Assembly (NCBI GenBank): GCA_046732895.1 | Contig: JBKPNZ010000060.1 | Span: 1 to 43,341, forward strand | DNA from: JBKPNZ01 sp046732895 | GTDB taxonomy: Bacteria > Actinomycetota > Thermoleophilia > Solirubrobacterales > 70-9 | Direction of reading: 5' to 3' | DNA: 43,341 bases | Shown: positions 26,711-34,955 of the stretch, in pieces | Layout of the letters: each line of letters starts with the position of its first letter | How positions within the stretch are numbered: the first letter of the stretch is position 1 | Made by a program: the position numbers and the translations under genes | Notes under the pieces: generated by a model | What the model was told of the DNA's origin: nothing | The model's input: only the letters and a program-made list of their open reading frames with translations | Database searches by the model: none

Positions 26711-27595
26711 TCAGCTCGCGATCAGCAGGCCGGCCGAGACGAGCAGGCTGAACAGCCCCAGGAGCGCACCGGTCCCGGCAAGCGCCCGGTTCAGCGAGGG
26801 CCCGTCCTGCGTGCCGAGCACGGCCCGCGCCGGCTTCACGGCGAGCGGTGCCGCCAGCAGCCCGAGGAGCGCCCAGCCGGGACCGTCTGCGGCCGCGAGC
26901 GTCACGACCAGTGCGACGAACGCGCCGGCGACGAGGGTCACGTACAGGCGCCGGGCGCCCGTCCGGCCGATCCGCACGGCGAGCGTCATCTTGCCGGCGC
27001 GGCGATCGGTATCCAGGTCGCGGACGTTGTTCACCACGAGGATCGCCGTCGCCAGGCAGCCGACGGCGACCGACAGCCCGAACGGCAGCCAGTCGAGCTC
27101 CTCGAGCTGGACGTAGTAGGAGCCGTTGACGGCGACCAGGCCGAAGAAGAGGAAGACGAAGAGCTCCCCGAGGCCTGCATATCCGTAGGGGCGGGGGCCG
27201 CCGGTGTAGAGGACCCCCGCGAGGATCGAGGCGGCGCCCACGACGAGGATCACCGCGCCCGCGACCGTCGCCAGGTAGATCCCGCAGGCGACGGCCACGG
27301 CAAAGGCGATCCAGGTCGCCCACAGGACCCGCCGCGGAGCGACGAGGCCCGAGGAGGTCACGCGCACAGGCCCGAGCCGGTCGGCGCTATCGGCTCCGCG
27401 GCGGGCGTCGGAATAGTCGTTCGCGAGGTTCGTCCCGATCTGGATGAAGATCGACCCGACGAGCGCTGCGGAGAAAGCGCCCCAGCGGAAGCCATCGGCC
27501 TGCCACGCGGCAACGGCACTTCCAACAAGCACGGGTGCGATGGCTGCCGGCAGGGTGCGCGGCCGCGCGGCCATGAACCAGATGCGCGGATTCAA
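26711..27595 (-). CDS. menA: 1,4-Dihydroxy-2-naphthoate polyprenyltransferase
   Basis: 294 aa, an integral membrane UbiA-family prenyltransferase that attaches the polyprenyl chain to DHNA. N-terminal family signature ARPRTLPAAIAPVLVG. First Asp-rich motif NDYSDARRGAD (about 60-70), second motif NNVRDLDTDRRAGK (about 188-201), and about nine hydrophobic segments. The start is TTG 27595, which overlaps the menB stop (TTGA), so translation is coupled. An internal ATG at 27574 would remove seven residues. Last membrane-bound step before methylation by MenG, which is not in this window. Confidence 0.93.
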   Translation of the reverse strand: MNPRIWFMAARPRTLPAAIAPVLVGSAVAAWQADGFRWGAFSAALVGSIFIQIGTNLANDYSDARRGADSADRLGPVRVTSSGLVAPRRVLWATWIAFAVAVACGIYLATVAGAVILVVGAASILAGVLYTGGPRPYGYAGLGELFVFLFFGLVAVNGSYYVQLEELDWLPFGLSVAVGCLATAILVVNNVRDLDTDRRAGKMTLAVRIGRTGARRLYVTLVAGAFVALVVTLAAADGPGWALLGLLAAPLAVKPARAVLGTQDGPSLNRALAGTGALLGLFSLLVSAGLLIAS

Positions 27596-28470
27596 GGTCG
27601 GCGGGGGTATTTGGAGAAGTCGGGCGAGCGTCCCTGCTGGTAGGCGTTGCGCCCCTCCTGGCCCTCCTCCGACATATAGAAGAGCAGCGTCGCGTCATGT
27701 GAAAGCTGCTGGAGGCCAGTGAGCCCGTCCTCCTCGGCGTTGAAGCTCGCCTTGAGCAGGCGCAGGGCGAGGGGGCTCAGCGCGTTCATCTCGCGACACC
27801 AGGCGACGGTCTCGCGCTCGAGCTCCGCAAGCGGCACGACCGTGTTCACCAGGCCCATGTCGAGCGCCTCGTCCGCTGAGTAGAGGCGACACAGGAACCA
27901 GATCTCCTTGGCGCGCTTCACGCCGACGTTCCGCGCCAGGACGCTGGCGCCGAAGCCCCCGTCGAAGCTGCCCACCCGGGGCCCCGTCTGCCCGAAGCGG
28001 GCGTTCTCGGCCGCGATCGTCAGATCGCAGACGAGGTGCAGGATGTGCCCGCCGCCCACGGCATACCCGGCCACCATCGCCACCACGGGCTTCGGCAGGC
28101 GCCTGATCTGGACGTGGAGCTCGCCGGCGTCGAGGCGGCCGACGCCCTGCTTGGCGACCTCGTCGTCGCCGATGTAGCCGTCGTCCCCGCGGATGCGCTG
28201 GTCGCCGCCGGAGCAGAAGGCCTCGTCGCCGGCGCCGGTGAAGATGATCGAGCCGACCTCGAGGTCGTCGCGAGCACGCCCGAACGCGTCGCGAAGCTCG
28301 GCGAGGGTCTGGGGGCGGAACGCGTTGCGCACCTCCGGGCGGTCGATCGTGATCTTGGCGATCCCCTCGGCCTTCTCGTAGAGGATGTCCTCGTAGGTGC
28401 CCGCGCTCGCCCAGCTGATCGGCGCGTAGAGTTCCGGCTCGGGAGGTGCGTCTTTGTGGCGCAGCGGCAT
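27592..28470 (-). CDS. menB: 1,4-Dihydroxy-2-naphthoyl-CoA synthase
   Basis: 292 aa. Crotonase-family ring-closing enzyme of menaquinone synthesis. Diagnostic MenB segments: ITIDRPEVRNAFRPQT (about 39-54), the bicarbonate/oxyanion region FCSGGDQRIRGDDGY, AGYAVGGGHILHLVCDLTIAAENA, TGPRVGSFDGGFGASVLAR and EIWFLCRLYSADEALDMGLVNTVVPL, and the C-terminal EGQEGRNAYQQGRSPDFSKYPR. ATG 28470 is preceded on the minus strand by GATAAT (28483-28478) with 7 nt between, fitting a leaderless transcript. It is divergent from menE with only 20 nt between the two start codons. Confidence 0.96.
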   Translation of the reverse strand: MPLRHKDAPPEPELYAPISWASAGTYEDILYEKAEGIAKITIDRPEVRNAFRPQTLAELRDAFGRARDDLEVGSIIFTGAGDEAFCSGGDQRIRGDDGYIGDDEVAKQGVGRLDAGELHVQIRRLPKPVVAMVAGYAVGGGHILHLVCDLTIAAENARFGQTGPRVGSFDGGFGASVLARNVGVKRAKEIWFLCRLYSADEALDMGLVNTVVPLAELERETVAWCREMNALSPLALRLLKASFNAEEDGLTGLQQLSHDATLLFYMSEEGQEGRNAYQQGRSPDFSKYPRRP

Positions 28471-28490
28471 TTTCGGAATTATCCCTGGCG
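28471..28490. promoter_or_regulatory. Shared divergent promoter core of menB and menE
   Basis: The whole space between the menB ATG (minus, 28470) and the menE ATG (plus, 28491) is 20 nt. On the minus strand GATAAT (28483-28478) lies 7 nt before menB. On the plus strand the same AT-rich core (TTATCC/TATCCC, 28479-28485) lies 5-6 nt before menE. The two -10 boxes therefore overlap, and both messages would be leaderless. Confidence 0.55.
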
Positions 28491-29816
28491 ATGATCCTGG
28501 ACAACTGGCTCGCGCAACGCGCCGCGACCTGCCCCGACAGGCCGGGGCTGATCGCGGGCGGTTACGAGATCGCCTACGCCGAGCTTGACTTCGAGGCCAG
28601 CAGAGCGGCGCGCCGGCTCGCAGCGCGCGGTGTGCGACGGGGAGCGACCGTCGCCCTGGAGCTGACGCCGGGCCTCGATTACGTCCTCCTCCTGCATGCG
28701 TTGATGAAGCTGGGCGCGATCGCCTACCCCATGAACACCCGCCTTGCTCCCGGCGAGCGGGAGGCCGAGCTCAACCGCGCCGCGCCGGCGTTGGTCATCT
28801 CCGACACCGGTGACGCCGGGCTCACCGAGGCCGACCTTCCGCTCCTCGGCGAGCACGACCTCGACGCCCTCCATTGCCGGATCCTCACCAGCGGGACCTC
28901 CGGGCACCCCCGGCCGGTGGGCCTCACCTATGGCAATCACCTGTGGAGCGCCGTCGGGTCGGCCTTCAACCTCGGGGTGGAACCCACCGACCGCTGGCTC
29001 TGCTGCCTGCCCCTCTTTCACGTCGGCGGCCTCTCGATCGTCATGCGCTCCGTCATCTACGGCACCACCGCGGTCGTTCACGAGGGGTTCGACACCGACC
29101 GCATCGCTGCATCGCTGGAGGGTGACGGGATCACGTTGATTTCGCTCGTCGCCACGCAGCTCGTGCGTCTCATGGAGGCGGATGTGGACCTGTTGCCCCT
29201 CCGCGCCGTCCTGGTCGGCGGTGGACCGGTCCCCGAGGACGTCCTCGAGGAGGCCGTCGGGCGCGGCGCCACGGTGGTGCAGACCTACGGCCTCACCGAG
29301 GCGGCTTCGCAGGTGACGACGCTCGCTCCCGGGGAGGCTCAGCGGAAGCTGGGCTCGGCCGGACGCCCGCTCCTCACGACTCACCTGCGGATCCAGGATG
29401 GCGAGATCCTCGTGCAGGGTCCGACCGTGGCGCCGGGCACCGCGGATGAGGACGGCTGGCTGCACACCGGCGACCTCGGCCACATCGACGACGAGGGTTT
29501 TCTCTACGTCGAGGACCGGCTTGGTGACGTGATCGTCACGGGTGGTGAGAACGTGCTGCCGGGCGAGGTGGAGGAGGTCCTCATGCGCCATCCGGACGTG
29601 GTCGACGCCGCGGCGGTGGGGCGGAGCGACGCCGAATGGCAGGAGGCGATCGCGGCGGTGGTCGTCCTCCGCGACGGCGCCGGCACCGACGCCACCGAGC
29701 TCCGGGCGCACTGCGCCGAGGCCCTGGCCGGATACAAGGTCCCGAAGCGCTTCGAGTTCGTTGCCGAGCTGCCGCGAACGGCCTCGGGAAAGCTGATGCG
29801 AAGCGCGCTGCGCTGA
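28491..29816 (+). CDS. menE: o-Succinylbenzoate-CoA ligase
   Basis: 441 aa. Acyl-adenylate-forming enzyme that makes OSB-CoA for MenB. Visible: the P-loop LTSGTSGHPRPVGLTY (about 132-147), FHVGGLSIV, YGLTEAASQV (about 279-288), the adenylate-binding TGDLGHIDDEGFLYVEDRLGDVI (about 326-348) with VTGGENVLPGEVEE, and the catalytic lysine in PRTASGKLMRSALR at the C terminus. Its length suits MenE, shorter than general acyl-CoA synthetases. Start ATG 28491 is chosen because the ANL fold begins with ILDNWLAQRA. The upstream open frame overlaps antisense menB. An NTF2-like gene follows after 11 nt. Confidence 0.92.
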   Translation: MILDNWLAQRAATCPDRPGLIAGGYEIAYAELDFEASRAARRLAARGVRRGATVALELTPGLDYVLLLHALMKLGAIAYPMNTRLAPGEREAELNRAAPALVISDTGDAGLTEADLPLLGEHDLDALHCRILTSGTSGHPRPVGLTYGNHLWSAVGSAFNLGVEPTDRWLCCLPLFHVGGLSIVMRSVIYGTTAVVHEGFDTDRIAASLEGDGITLISLVATQLVRLMEADVDLLPLRAVLVGGGPVPEDVLEEAVGRGATVVQTYGLTEAASQVTTLAPGEAQRKLGSAGRPLLTTHLRIQDGEILVQGPTVAPGTADEDGWLHTGDLGHIDDEGFLYVEDRLGDVIVTGGENVLPGEVEEVLMRHPDVVDAAAVGRSDAEWQEAIAAVVVLRDGAGTDATELRAHCAEALAGYKVPKRFEFVAELPRTASGKLMRSALR

Positions 29817-29827
29817 GGGGAGGAACG

Positions 29828-30229
29828 ATGGAGAAGGCCGACGTGAACCGCTGGCTGGAGGACTACGTCGAGGCGTGGAAGACCTACGACCGCGACCGGA
29901 TCGTGGCCCTCTTCAGCGAGGACGTCGAGTATCGCTATCACCCCTACGACGAACCGGTGAAGGGGCGCGATGCGGTCGTCGAGGCGTGGCTGGGCGAGGG
30001 TGAGCACGAGGGGGCGTCGACCCGCGACGAGGAGGGGACCTACGACGCCGACTACGAGGCGGTCGCCGTCGACGGCGATGTCGCCGTGGCAACGGGCTCG
30101 AGCAGCTACTCCGATGACCCCGGCGGTCCCGCGAGCAAGGTCTACGACAACTGCTACGTGATGCGCTTCGACTCCGAGGGCCGCTGCCGCGAGTTCACGG
30201 AGTGGTTCATGCAGCGCCCCAGCCTCTAG
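29828..30229 (+). CDS. SnoaL/NTF2-like protein
   Basis: 133 aa. A single cone-shaped NTF2-like domain: helix with NRWLEDYVEAWKTYDRDRIVALFSEDVEYRYHPYD, then GRDAVVEAWL and a C-terminal sheet ending REFTEWFMQRP. The pattern matches SnoaL-like polyketide cyclase/ketosteroid-isomerase-fold proteins, whose substrates vary widely. The start ATG follows GGGGAGG at good spacing. It is co-directional with menE (11-nt gap). Its stop TAG (30227-30229) is also the first half of the probable -10 box of ilvC. Function unknown. Confidence 0.82.
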   Translation: MEKADVNRWLEDYVEAWKTYDRDRIVALFSEDVEYRYHPYDEPVKGRDAVVEAWLGEGEHEGASTRDEEGTYDADYEAVAVDGDVAVATGSSSYSDDPGGPASKVYDNCYVMRFDSEGRCREFTEWFMQRPSL

Positions 30230-30240
30230 AGTCCCGCGCC
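30227..30240 (+). promoter_or_regulatory. ilvC -10 box overlapping the upstream stop codon
   Basis: TAGAGT (30227-30232) is followed by 8 nt and the ilvC ATG at 30241. The TAG is the stop of the NTF2-like gene. The ilvC message from this promoter would be leaderless. The same hexamer is used in the same way after leuA. Confidence 0.6.
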
Positions 30241-31242
30241 ATGCCTGACGACGGAATCTTCTACGACGCCGATGCCAACCCCGACGCGCTGAAGGGCAGG
30301 ACGATCGCGATCCTCGGCTACGGATCGCAGGGTCACGCCCACGCGCTCAACCTCCGCGACTCGGGATACGACGTCGTGGTGGGCCTGCGCCCCGGCTCTT
30401 CGAGCCGCGCGGATGCCGAGGCCGAGGGCCTCGAGGTCCTCGACGTCGCGGACGCCGCCAGCCGCGGCGACGTGGTGATGGTCCTGCTGCCCGACGAGCG
30501 CCAGCACGAGGTCTGGGAGGCGGATATCCGCGACGGGATCGCCGAGGGGAAGCTCCTGATGTTCGCTCACGGCTTCTCGATCCACTTCGGCGAGGTCGAG
30601 GCGCCGCCCGGTGTCGACATCGGAATGGTCGCGCCCAAGGGCCCCGGCCATCTCGTGCGCCGGCAGTTCGCGGACGGCAGGGGCGTTCCCTGCCTGATGG
30701 CCGTCCACCAGGACGCCACGGGAGGTGCGCGCGAATTGGTCCTCGCCTATGCCTCGGGCATCGGCGGCGGACGCGCCGGGGTCATCGAGACCACCTTCAA
30801 GGACGAGTGCGAGACCGATCTCTTCGGCGAGCAGTCGGTCCTGTGCGGAGGGGCGACGGAGCTGGTCAGGGCCGGCTTCGAGACTTTGGTCGAGGCCGGA
30901 TACGACCCGCGGCTCGCCTACTTCGAATGCCTGCACGAGCTGAAGCTGATCGTCGACCTCATGTACGAGAACGGCATCCAGGGGATGCGCCACTCGATCT
31001 CCAACACCGCCGAGTACGGCGACATGACCCGCGGCACCCGCGTGATCGGCGAACCGACGCGCGAGGCGATGCGAAAGATCCTGGCCGACATCCAGTCCGG
31101 CGAATTCGCGCGGGAGTGGATCGCGGAGAACCGCGCGGGTGGCGAGAACTTCCAGCGAATGCGCGACGAGGCCGCCGGCGCGGAGATCGAGAAGGTCGGT
31201 GGCGAGCTCCGGTCGATGATGCCCTGGATCGAGTCCGACTGA
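30241..31242 (+). CDS. ilvC: Ketol-acid reductoisomerase (class I)
   Basis: 333 aa, the class I (short) length. It isomerises and reduces acetolactate with NADPH and Mg. Visible: Rossmann motif GYGSQGHAHALNLRDSG (about 21-37), cofactor loop GLRPGSSSRADAEAEG (with Arg and Ser residues that favour NADPH), APKGPGHLVRRQF (about 129-141), and metal-site residues in ETDLFGEQSVLCGG (about 190-203), FECLHELKLIVDLMYENG and SISNTAEYGD. ATG 30241 rather than an upstream GTG is chosen because the family starts with a short segment before the Rossmann fold and because of the -10 spacing. A DUF4389 gene follows. Confidence 0.96.
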   Translation: MPDDGIFYDADANPDALKGRTIAILGYGSQGHAHALNLRDSGYDVVVGLRPGSSSRADAEAEGLEVLDVADAASRGDVVMVLLPDERQHEVWEADIRDGIAEGKLLMFAHGFSIHFGEVEAPPGVDIGMVAPKGPGHLVRRQFADGRGVPCLMAVHQDATGGARELVLAYASGIGGGRAGVIETTFKDECETDLFGEQSVLCGGATELVRAGFETLVEAGYDPRLAYFECLHELKLIVDLMYENGIQGMRHSISNTAEYGDMTRGTRVIGEPTREAMRKILADIQSGEFAREWIAENRAGGENFQRMRDEAAGAEIEKVGGELRSMMPWIESD

Positions 31243-31291
31243 GGGAGTAGGCTGCCGCCGCTGACTCGCGTTCCGCGATTAGGGAGGCCGA

Positions 31292-31954
31292 ATGTCCGAC
31301 GCACCCGCACCGCCGCCGCCGCCACCGCCCGAGCCCGCGGGCGCACCCCCGCCTCGCGCCGAGGATGCCGTTCCGGAGGAGCTCGCCTCCTATCCGGTGC
31401 AGCTCTCGGTCGAGCGCCAGGAGGAGTACAGCCGCTTCATGCCGCTGATCAAGTGGCTGCTGGCGATCCCGCACTTCATCGTTCTCATCGTCCTCGCCAT
31501 CGGCGCCCTCTTCGCGATCATCATTGCCTGGTTCGCCGTCGTCTTCACCCGCCGGTATCCGCGCGGCCTCTTCGACTACGTCGTCGGGGTGCACCGCTGG
31601 GGATTTCGGGTCGGCGCCTACTACCTGCTGATGGTCGACCCGTATCCGCCGTTCTCGCTGGCCGATGATCCGTCCTATCCGGTCCGCTTCGACATCGCGT
31701 ATCCCGAGGACGGAGTCGACCGCTGGCGGCCCTTCTTCGCGTGGCTGCTGGCGATCCCGTACCTGATCGTCGCCACGATCCTCGTGTATCTGGCCGAGAT
31801 CCTGACCTTCTTCGCCTTCTTCCTGATCCTGTTCACGAAGAAGTATCCGGAGGGCATGTTCCGGATCGTGCTGATCGCGATGCGGTGGCAGGCGCGCGCG
31901 AACGCGTACGCCTACTTCATGACGACGAAGTACCCGCCGTTCGCCTGGGGCTGA
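31292..31954 (+). CDS. DUF4389 membrane protein with internal duplication
   Basis: 220 aa. A Pro/Ala-rich N-terminal tail (1-27) is followed by two homologous halves of about 85-90 residues. Each begins YPV, then a W-LLAIP helix, a second hydrophobic helix ending LFTKKYPEG or VFTRRYPRG, and ends in a Y-x-x-L/F-M segment followed by YPPF. The halves are about 34-123 and 128-217. This matches DUF4389 proteins of actinobacteria, function unknown. The ATG is preceded by GGGAGG. It converges with the YjbQ gene with a 10-nt gap. Confidence 0.85.
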   Translation: MSDAPAPPPPPPPEPAGAPPPRAEDAVPEELASYPVQLSVERQEEYSRFMPLIKWLLAIPHFIVLIVLAIGALFAIIIAWFAVVFTRRYPRGLFDYVVGVHRWGFRVGAYYLLMVDPYPPFSLADDPSYPVRFDIAYPEDGVDRWRPFFAWLLAIPYLIVATILVYLAEILTFFAFFLILFTKKYPEGMFRIVLIAMRWQARANAYAYFMTTKYPPFAWG

Positions 31955-31964
31955 GTAAGAGGAC

Positions 31965-32426
31965 CTACTCGCCCAGCACCTTGATCACGAGCCGCTTCGG
32001 GCGGCGCCCGTCGAACTCGCAGTAGAAGACAGCCTGCCACGGACCGAGGTCCAGCCGTCCGTCGGTGATCGGGAGGATCACCTGGTGGTGGACGAGCAGG
32101 TTCTTCAGGTGGGCGTCGCCGTTGTCCTCGCCGCCCCGGTGATGGCGGTAGTCGCCAGGGTCCGGTGAGAGCTGCCGGGCGACGTCGCTCGCGGGCTCTG
32201 ACCAGCTCGGCGGTGCCAGCTTGTCGAGCCACTCGAGGGCGTCGGCCTGGATTCCCGGTTCGTCATCGTTGACCCAGACGCCGGCGGTGATGTGCATCGC
32301 CGAGACGAGCACCATTCCCTCGGCGACGCCGGCCTCGGCGACCGCCGCCTCGACGTCCTCGGTTATGCGCACGAACTCGCGCCGCTCGGGGGTCTCGAAG
32401 GTCTTGTAGACGGTGTGGGAGCGCAT
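31965..32426 (-). CDS. yjbQ: YjbQ-family (UPF0047) protein
   Basis: 153 aa. The full family pattern is seen: VSAMHITAGVWVNDDEPGI (about 41-59), the Y-x-H and dN-x-D-x-H motifs in DYRHHRGGEDNGDAHLKNLL (about 90-109), LPITDGRLDLGPWQAVFYCEFDG and the C-terminal RRPKRLVIKVLGE. YjbQ proteins have been linked to weak thiamin-phosphate synthase activity, but the true role is unsettled. AGGAGG before ATG 32426 overlaps the end of the upstream DUF4234 gene, so translation is coupled. A longer frame to 32939 is only antisense/out-of-frame extension. Confidence 0.92.
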   Translation of the reverse strand: MRSHTVYKTFETPERREFVRITEDVEAAVAEAGVAEGMVLVSAMHITAGVWVNDDEPGIQADALEWLDKLAPPSWSEPASDVARQLSPDPGDYRHHRGGEDNGDAHLKNLLVHHQVILPITDGRLDLGPWQAVFYCEFDGRRPKRLVIKVLGE

Positions 32427-32434
32427 GGGATTCG

Positions 32435-33325
32435 TCACCTCCTGAGGTCCTGTGTCCAGCGCTGGCCGTCCCACCAGCGAGTGGCGTTCTCGCCGAGGGG
32501 ATCCGGGTACCACCCAGCCGGGGGCAGGTGGCCGGTGACCTGGAACTCCGCCGGCGTCGGCGGGTCCTGGCCTGACTTCTGCTTCGAGTTCTCGCTGCGG
32601 TTGGCAACGTAGGCGAGGAACACGGGGGGCCCGAGGTTGACGGCGAAGGTCGGCCACCAGAACGACGAAAAGCCCCGCGCCCGGCAGTCCTCGTACACCT
32701 GCAGCGCGAAGACGAGGATGAGGACGAGCGACAGCGGCCAGACGGGCGTGAACGCGAGCCCGATCGCCGCCGCGAAATACACCCAGCCCACCCAGAGCTG
32801 AAAGATCCAGGCGGGCGGCGGGCGCAGCGCCCGGGGCTCCCCACGCATCAGCCATGCCCAGCGCCGCCTGAACCACGCGCCGATCCGCGTCCATCTGCCG
32901 TCGCGCTCGAACGGGTCGTCGGGCGCGTACCTGGCCCACAGGGCGTTCAGGTCCGACTGGACGTAGCCCGGGATCGCAACGAGCAGGAAGAAGGTGATGA
33001 CGAGGATCGCGACCAGCCAGCCGCTGGTGAGGCGGCCACCGCCGATCTGCTCGGCGCGCCGCACGCGTCCGACGAAATTCCAGAGCGATGCGATCGCTGG
33101 GATGAGCACGATCAGGCCGACGGTCATCGCAACGAGCGAGACGACGGGCTTCGACTCGGCCAGCTCCCGGTCCCCGTAGGCGGCGCCGAAGTCCCGGAGC
33201 TCGCGGTTGGTTCGGTAGTACCAGACGGCGAAGTAGACGCCGAGCGTGATCAGGGAGAGGAAGAAGACTCCGGCGGGGCGCCGCACCTTGACCGCCGCGC
33301 CATGGACCTGGACTTCGTGGGCCAC
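32435..33325 (-). CDS. Membrane protein with DUF4234 and DUF2510 domains
   Basis: 296 aa. The N-terminal DUF4234 region (about 14-125) starts VRRPAGVFFLSLITLGVY and WYYRTNRELRDFG, with two or three membrane helices. A middle part with further helices (about 175-240) contains VWPLSLVLILVFALQVYED. The C-terminal DUF2510 segment (about 268-295) has PAGWYPDPLGENATRWWDG and QRWTQDL, a short motif frequently attached to actinobacterial membrane proteins. The start GTG 33325 has GAGGAG upstream; the nearby ATG is out of frame. It lies 21 nt after the cupin gene and 8 nt before yjbQ, in one operon. Confidence 0.82.
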   Translation of the reverse strand: MAHEVQVHGAAVKVRRPAGVFFLSLITLGVYFAVWYYRTNRELRDFGAAYGDRELAESKPVVSLVAMTVGLIVLIPAIASLWNFVGRVRRAEQIGGGRLTSGWLVAILVITFFLLVAIPGYVQSDLNALWARYAPDDPFERDGRWTRIGAWFRRRWAWLMRGEPRALRPPPAWIFQLWVGWVYFAAAIGLAFTPVWPLSLVLILVFALQVYEDCRARGFSSFWWPTFAVNLGPPVFLAYVANRSENSKQKSGQDPPTPAEFQVTGHLPPAGWYPDPLGENATRWWDGQRWTQDLRR

Positions 33326-33346
33326 GCCGGCTCCTCGGTCAGGCGA

Positions 33347-33781
33347 TCAGGCACCCGGGGGTGTGCCGTCGCCGAAGCGGCTGGTCTCGCCCTCAGGCAG
33401 GTGTCCATCCCGGCCGACGTATCCGCCCTTGCCGCCCGTGACCACGTAGACGGCATCCTCGGTGTCCGACAGGTTGCGGACCCGCCTCACCGTCGACGCG
33501 CTCACACGAGCCATGCCGCCTTCGCCCAGCACGTATCGCGACCCATCGCCGAACTCGATCTCGACCGTCCCGCGGTGGACGAAGTAGAGCTCCTCCTGCT
33601 CCTCGTGGAAGTGGCGGCCGGTCTGATAGCCGGGCGGGATCACGATCGCGTTGACCCCGAACGCGCTCACCCCGAGGCCCTTGCGGATCTTCCGGAATCC
33701 GTAACCTTCCCCGAGCCCTTCGAGGCTCGCGACCGCGAAGCCGTCGCCCTCGATGGGCTCTCTGACTTCTTCCCCGCTCAT
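33347..33781 (-). CDS. Single-domain cupin protein
   Basis: 144 aa. The cupin_2 fold is clear: metal-binding motif 1 in GRHFHEEQEELYFVHRG (about 54-70, His-x-His and Glu) and motif 2 in MARVSASTVRRVRNLSD (about 88-104), where the usual His is replaced by Val-Arg. Metal binding may therefore be incomplete. The C terminus carries GGKGGYVGRDGHLPEG. Start ATG 33781, or GTG 33790 three codons earlier. It is divergent from serC with 40 nt between the starts, where TATTAA on the minus strand may be a promoter element. Substrate unknown. Confidence 0.83.
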   Translation of the reverse strand: MSGEEVREPIEGDGFAVASLEGLGEGYGFRKIRKGLGVSAFGVNAIVIPPGYQTGRHFHEEQEELYFVHRGTVEIEFGDGSRYVLGEGGMARVSASTVRRVRNLSDTEDAVYVVTGGKGGYVGRDGHLPEGETSRFGDGTPPGA

Positions 33782-33821
33782 CTCGGGCACCTTAATAGAC
33801 CTCCCGCCCCGCTCACTCTCG

Positions 33822-34955
33822 ATGAATTCGTCTGCACGGATACCCGATGAACTGAAGCCCGCCGACGGGCGCTTCGGCTCCGGCCCGTCGCGGGTCCGCC
33901 CCGAGGCCCTCGCGAGGCTGGCCGAGCGGGCCGACCTGATCGGGACGTCGCACCGCCAGGCGCCCGTTCGCGAGCTCGTTGGGCGCGTCCGCAGCGGAGT
34001 CGCCGAGCTGCTTCGCATGCCCGAGGGCTACGAGGTTGTCCTCGGCAACGGCGGCACCACCGCCTTCTGGGATGCAGCCGCCACCTGCCTCGTGCGGAAG
34101 CGTGCCCTCCACCTGAGCTACGGCGAGTTCTCGAGCAAGTTCGCGAAGGCGACCGACGGCGCCCCGTTCCTGGACGACCCGATCGTGATCGAGGCCGAGC
34201 CGGGCGACGCGCCGGAGCCGGCCGCGGACCCCGCTGCCGACGCGCTCGCATGGGCCCACAACGAGACCTCGACGGGCGTCATGGTCAACGTCGTTCGCCC
34301 GCCGGATGCGAGCGACGCGCTCGTGCTGATCGACGGGACCTCGGCAGTAGGCGGCCTGCCGCTCGACGCGAGCCAGGCCGACGCGTACTACTTCGCGCCG
34401 CAGAAGGGGCTTGCAGCCGACGGGGGCCTGTGGCTCGCGCTGGTGAGCCCTGCGGCGATCGAGCGCATCGGGGAGCTCGACGGGGCATCGGATCGCTGGC
34501 AGCCGGCGTTCCTCTCGCTCGCGACCGCGCTCGAGAACTCGCGCAAGGAGCAGACCTACAACACACCCGCGCTGGCGACGCTGCTCCTGATCGACGATCA
34601 GGTGGACTGGATGCTGAGCGCCGGCGGCTTGGAGTGGTGCGTGGAGCGCTGCCGGGCGTCGTCGAGCCATCTGTACCGGTGGGCCGAGGCCTCGGACTAT
34701 GCGTCGCCGTTCGTCGCCGACCCCGCCAAGCGCTCGCTGGTCGTCGGCACGGTCGACTTCGAGGACGCGATCGACGCGGCAGCTGTTGCTGCGGCCCTGC
34801 GCCAGAACGGGATCGTCGACGTCGAGCCGTACCGCAAGCTCGGGCGCAACCAGCTCCGGATCGCGATGTTCCCGGCGATCCCCACCTCGGACCTCGAGGC
34901 GCTGACCGCATCGATCGACTGGATCGTCGAGAACGTGCCGGAGGCGCAGCGATGA
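33822..34955 (+). CDS. serC: Phosphoserine aminotransferase (actinobacterial type)
   Basis: 377 aa. A PLP-dependent class V aminotransferase that makes 3-phosphoserine. The family N terminus is IPDELKPADGRFGSGPSRVRPEAL, then GTSHRQAPVRELVGRVR and GNGGTTAFWDAA (about 84-95). The PLP-binding lysine is in YYFAPQKGLAADGGLW (about residue 196). The C-terminal RTWPAIP-like segment appears as LRIAMFPAIPTSDLEALTASIDWIVE. This is the type found in Mycobacterium and relatives. ATG 33822 is preferred because the region upstream is antisense to the cupin gene. The stop overlaps the serA start by 4 nt (ATGA). Confidence 0.94.
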   Translation: MNSSARIPDELKPADGRFGSGPSRVRPEALARLAERADLIGTSHRQAPVRELVGRVRSGVAELLRMPEGYEVVLGNGGTTAFWDAAATCLVRKRALHLSYGEFSSKFAKATDGAPFLDDPIVIEAEPGDAPEPAADPAADALAWAHNETSTGVMVNVVRPPDASDALVLIDGTSAVGGLPLDASQADAYYFAPQKGLAADGGLWLALVSPAAIERIGELDGASDRWQPAFLSLATALENSRKEQTYNTPALATLLLIDDQVDWMLSAGGLEWCVERCRASSSHLYRWAEASDYASPFVADPAKRSLVVGTVDFEDAIDAAAVAAALRQNGIVDVEPYRKLGRNQLRIAMFPAIPTSDLEALTASIDWIVENVPEAQR

